This document shows, one piece after another, positions 40,932 through 41,562 of a stretch of 41,562 nt of DNA. The position numbers and the translations under genes are program-made. Origin of the DNA: Prevotellamassilia timonensis (GTDB lineage Bacteria > Bacteroidota > Bacteroidia > Bacteroidales > Bacteroidaceae). Positions within the stretch are counted from its first letter, which is position 1, and every line of letters starts with the position of its first letter. The notes beneath the pieces are model-generated. The model saw nothing but the letters and a program-made list of their open reading frames with translations. It did not search any database and had not been told where the DNA came from. The stretch lies in assembly GCF_021531665.1 (NCBI RefSeq), contig NZ_JADYUH010000015.1:1-41562 (forward strand). The letters are read 5' to 3'.

Positions 40932-41105
40932 ATGAAAAAGAAATATATTGCACCTCAATTCACTTCCCTTGAGATATTCTCCGAACACTCCATGATGCTC
41001 ACCGCATCCAACGTCCAGGGTGACGGCATCCAACTCTCCAACAGAAGAGATGAGTTCGTGGACGGCTCAGAAGAAAACTGGAACGAATTCCCCTGGGAAG
41101 AATAA
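40932..41105 (+). CDS. 57-residue acidic peptide of a Bacteroidales small-peptide type
   Basis: ATG at 40932, stop at 41103-41105, 57 residues. It begins MKKKYIAPQFTSLEIFSEH, continues MMLTASNVQGDGIQ, and ends in an acidic, tryptophan-bearing tail (EENWNEFPWEE). Short genes starting MKK(K)Y-x-x-P are frequent in Bacteroidales next to secreted proteins, but their function is unknown to me. There is no cleavable signal peptide. The conserved-looking front and variable acidic back resemble a leader and core, so a processed peptide is possible but unproven. It lies 19 bp after the 1003-residue secreted protein and is followed by a strong terminator, so the two form one transcript. Confidence 0.78.
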   Translation: MKKKYIAPQFTSLEIFSEHSMMLTASNVQGDGIQLSNRRDEFVDGSEENWNEFPWEE

Positions 41106-41127
41106 TCTCCTCCCACATCCACTTGAT

Positions 41128-41154
41128 AAAAGGCTGCGCTCGGCGCAGCCTTTT
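41128..41154. terminator. Bidirectional rho-independent terminator
   Basis: Perfect stem AAAAGGCTGCGC / GCGCAGCCTTTT (41128-41139 with 41143-41154) with a 3-base loop. The A- and T-runs at the stem base let it work on either strand. Confidence 0.88.
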
Positions 41155-41207
41155 GTCGTTGGGGATGAACCATTCCCCTCATCTTGCTGTCCGTGACCGG
41201 TCAATCG

Positions 41208-41281
41208 GTGACCGATGAGCCAAGAACAGTGACGGCTGAGCCAAGAACAGTGACGGCTGAGCCAAGAACGGTGACGGCTGA
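41208..41281. repeat. 21-bp tandem repeat, about 3.5 units
   Basis: Units of GTGACGGCTGAGCCAAGAAC plus one base at 41208, 41229, 41250 and a partial at 41271. The first unit differs at two or three positions. No coding role is apparent. Confidence 0.85.
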
Positions 41282-41315
41282 CTCCCTGCCGTTTGGTTTT
41301 GAACTCACGCGCAAC

Positions 41316-41470
41316 ATCTATATACGTATAAAAAAGGAAAAACAAAAAAACTATACAAACTATACACAAAACCCTACACAAACCCTACATTCCTCTGATT
41401 TTCCGTGCGTTACGGAATGTATAGTTTGTGCTCCAAACTATACACAAACTATACACAAACTATACATTGA
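41316..41470 (+). repeat. Dispersed repeat family D, copy 3
   Basis: Same order of words as 3009-3163: a TATACGTATAAAAAAGG lead-in, ACTATACAAACTATACAC, CCCTACACAAACCCTACAT, a GC-rich middle and the TGTATAGTTTGTG / CAAACTATACA hairpin. The remaining bases to the window end contain an octamer patch (41480-41537, AAGAGACT-like units) and no gene. Confidence 0.78.
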
Positions 41471-41562
41471 ACCTTGCATTGAGAGTCAAAGAGTCAAAGA
41501 GACTAAGAGACAAAGAGACTAAGGGCGAAAGACGAAAGGACCGCCTTTTTGAAACATTAATG

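Overview
The window looks like a chromosome segment of a Bacteroidales bacterium, probably Prevotellaceae-like. Three things point there: promoters of the Bacteroidota type (TTTG, 19-21 bases, TAnnTTTG), a large secreted protein ending in a sorting-tail-like sequence, and Bacteroidales-like gene neighbourhoods (serC-serA-DUF1015; FtsE-like ATPase-lysC-lysA; malQ with starch-binding modules). This is inference from gene content; no rRNA, tRNA or phylogenetic marker was compared.

Layout. 1-2.9 kb (minus): the anaerobic class III ribonucleotide reductase pair nrdD-nrdG behind a clear promoter and a cobalamin riboswitch. 2.9-5.25 kb: a gene-free stretch packed with several repeat families. 5.25-8.2 kb (plus): a redox cluster (FMN reductase, exported carboxymuconolactone decarboxylase-cupin protein, flavodoxin lipoprotein, AraC regulator). 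8.2-11.6 kb (minus): a RmlD-like reductase, a TIGR04076-like gene destroyed by a tandem duplication and a MITE, a small HTH protein, a rhodanese lipoprotein, a YgbA-type protein and a short-chain dehydrogenase. 12.1-17.3 kb (plus): serC, serA, a DUF1015 gene, then panC-panD, each group closed by a good terminator. 17.4-18.3 kb: TM2 and DUF2752 membrane proteins. 18.5-26.9 kb (minus): lysA, lysC, an FtsE-like ATPase, lepA, rfbC and a ClpC-like unfoldase without the N domain. 27.1-27.6 kb: a 50-copy octamer array facing a 9-copy inverted array. 27.7-30.4 kb (minus): malQ. 30.5-32.8 kb (plus): glutamine-dependent nadE behind a strong promoter and a roughly 300-nt structured leader. 32.8-37.5 kb: a small lipoprotein, a C_GCAxxG_C_C protein, a glycosyltransferase and dnaG. 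37.9-41.1 kb: a 1003-aa secreted multidomain protein followed by a 57-aa peptide gene.

Most genes are housekeeping or biosynthetic: serine, pantothenate, lysine/diaminopimelate, NAD, deoxyribonucleotides, glycogen/maltodextrin use and DNA replication. The unusual content lies between them. At least four dispersed repeat families (called A, B, C and D here) recur. Families A, B and C are 160-200 bp, lack coding capacity and have terminal inverted repeats. Family A makes 4-bp target duplications and has inactivated a gene. A and B share a hairpin core, and one copy is an A/B chimera. The most testable regulatory item is the B12 riboswitch on nrdDG, where the conserved B12 box is perfectly complementary to a downstream nine-base segment.
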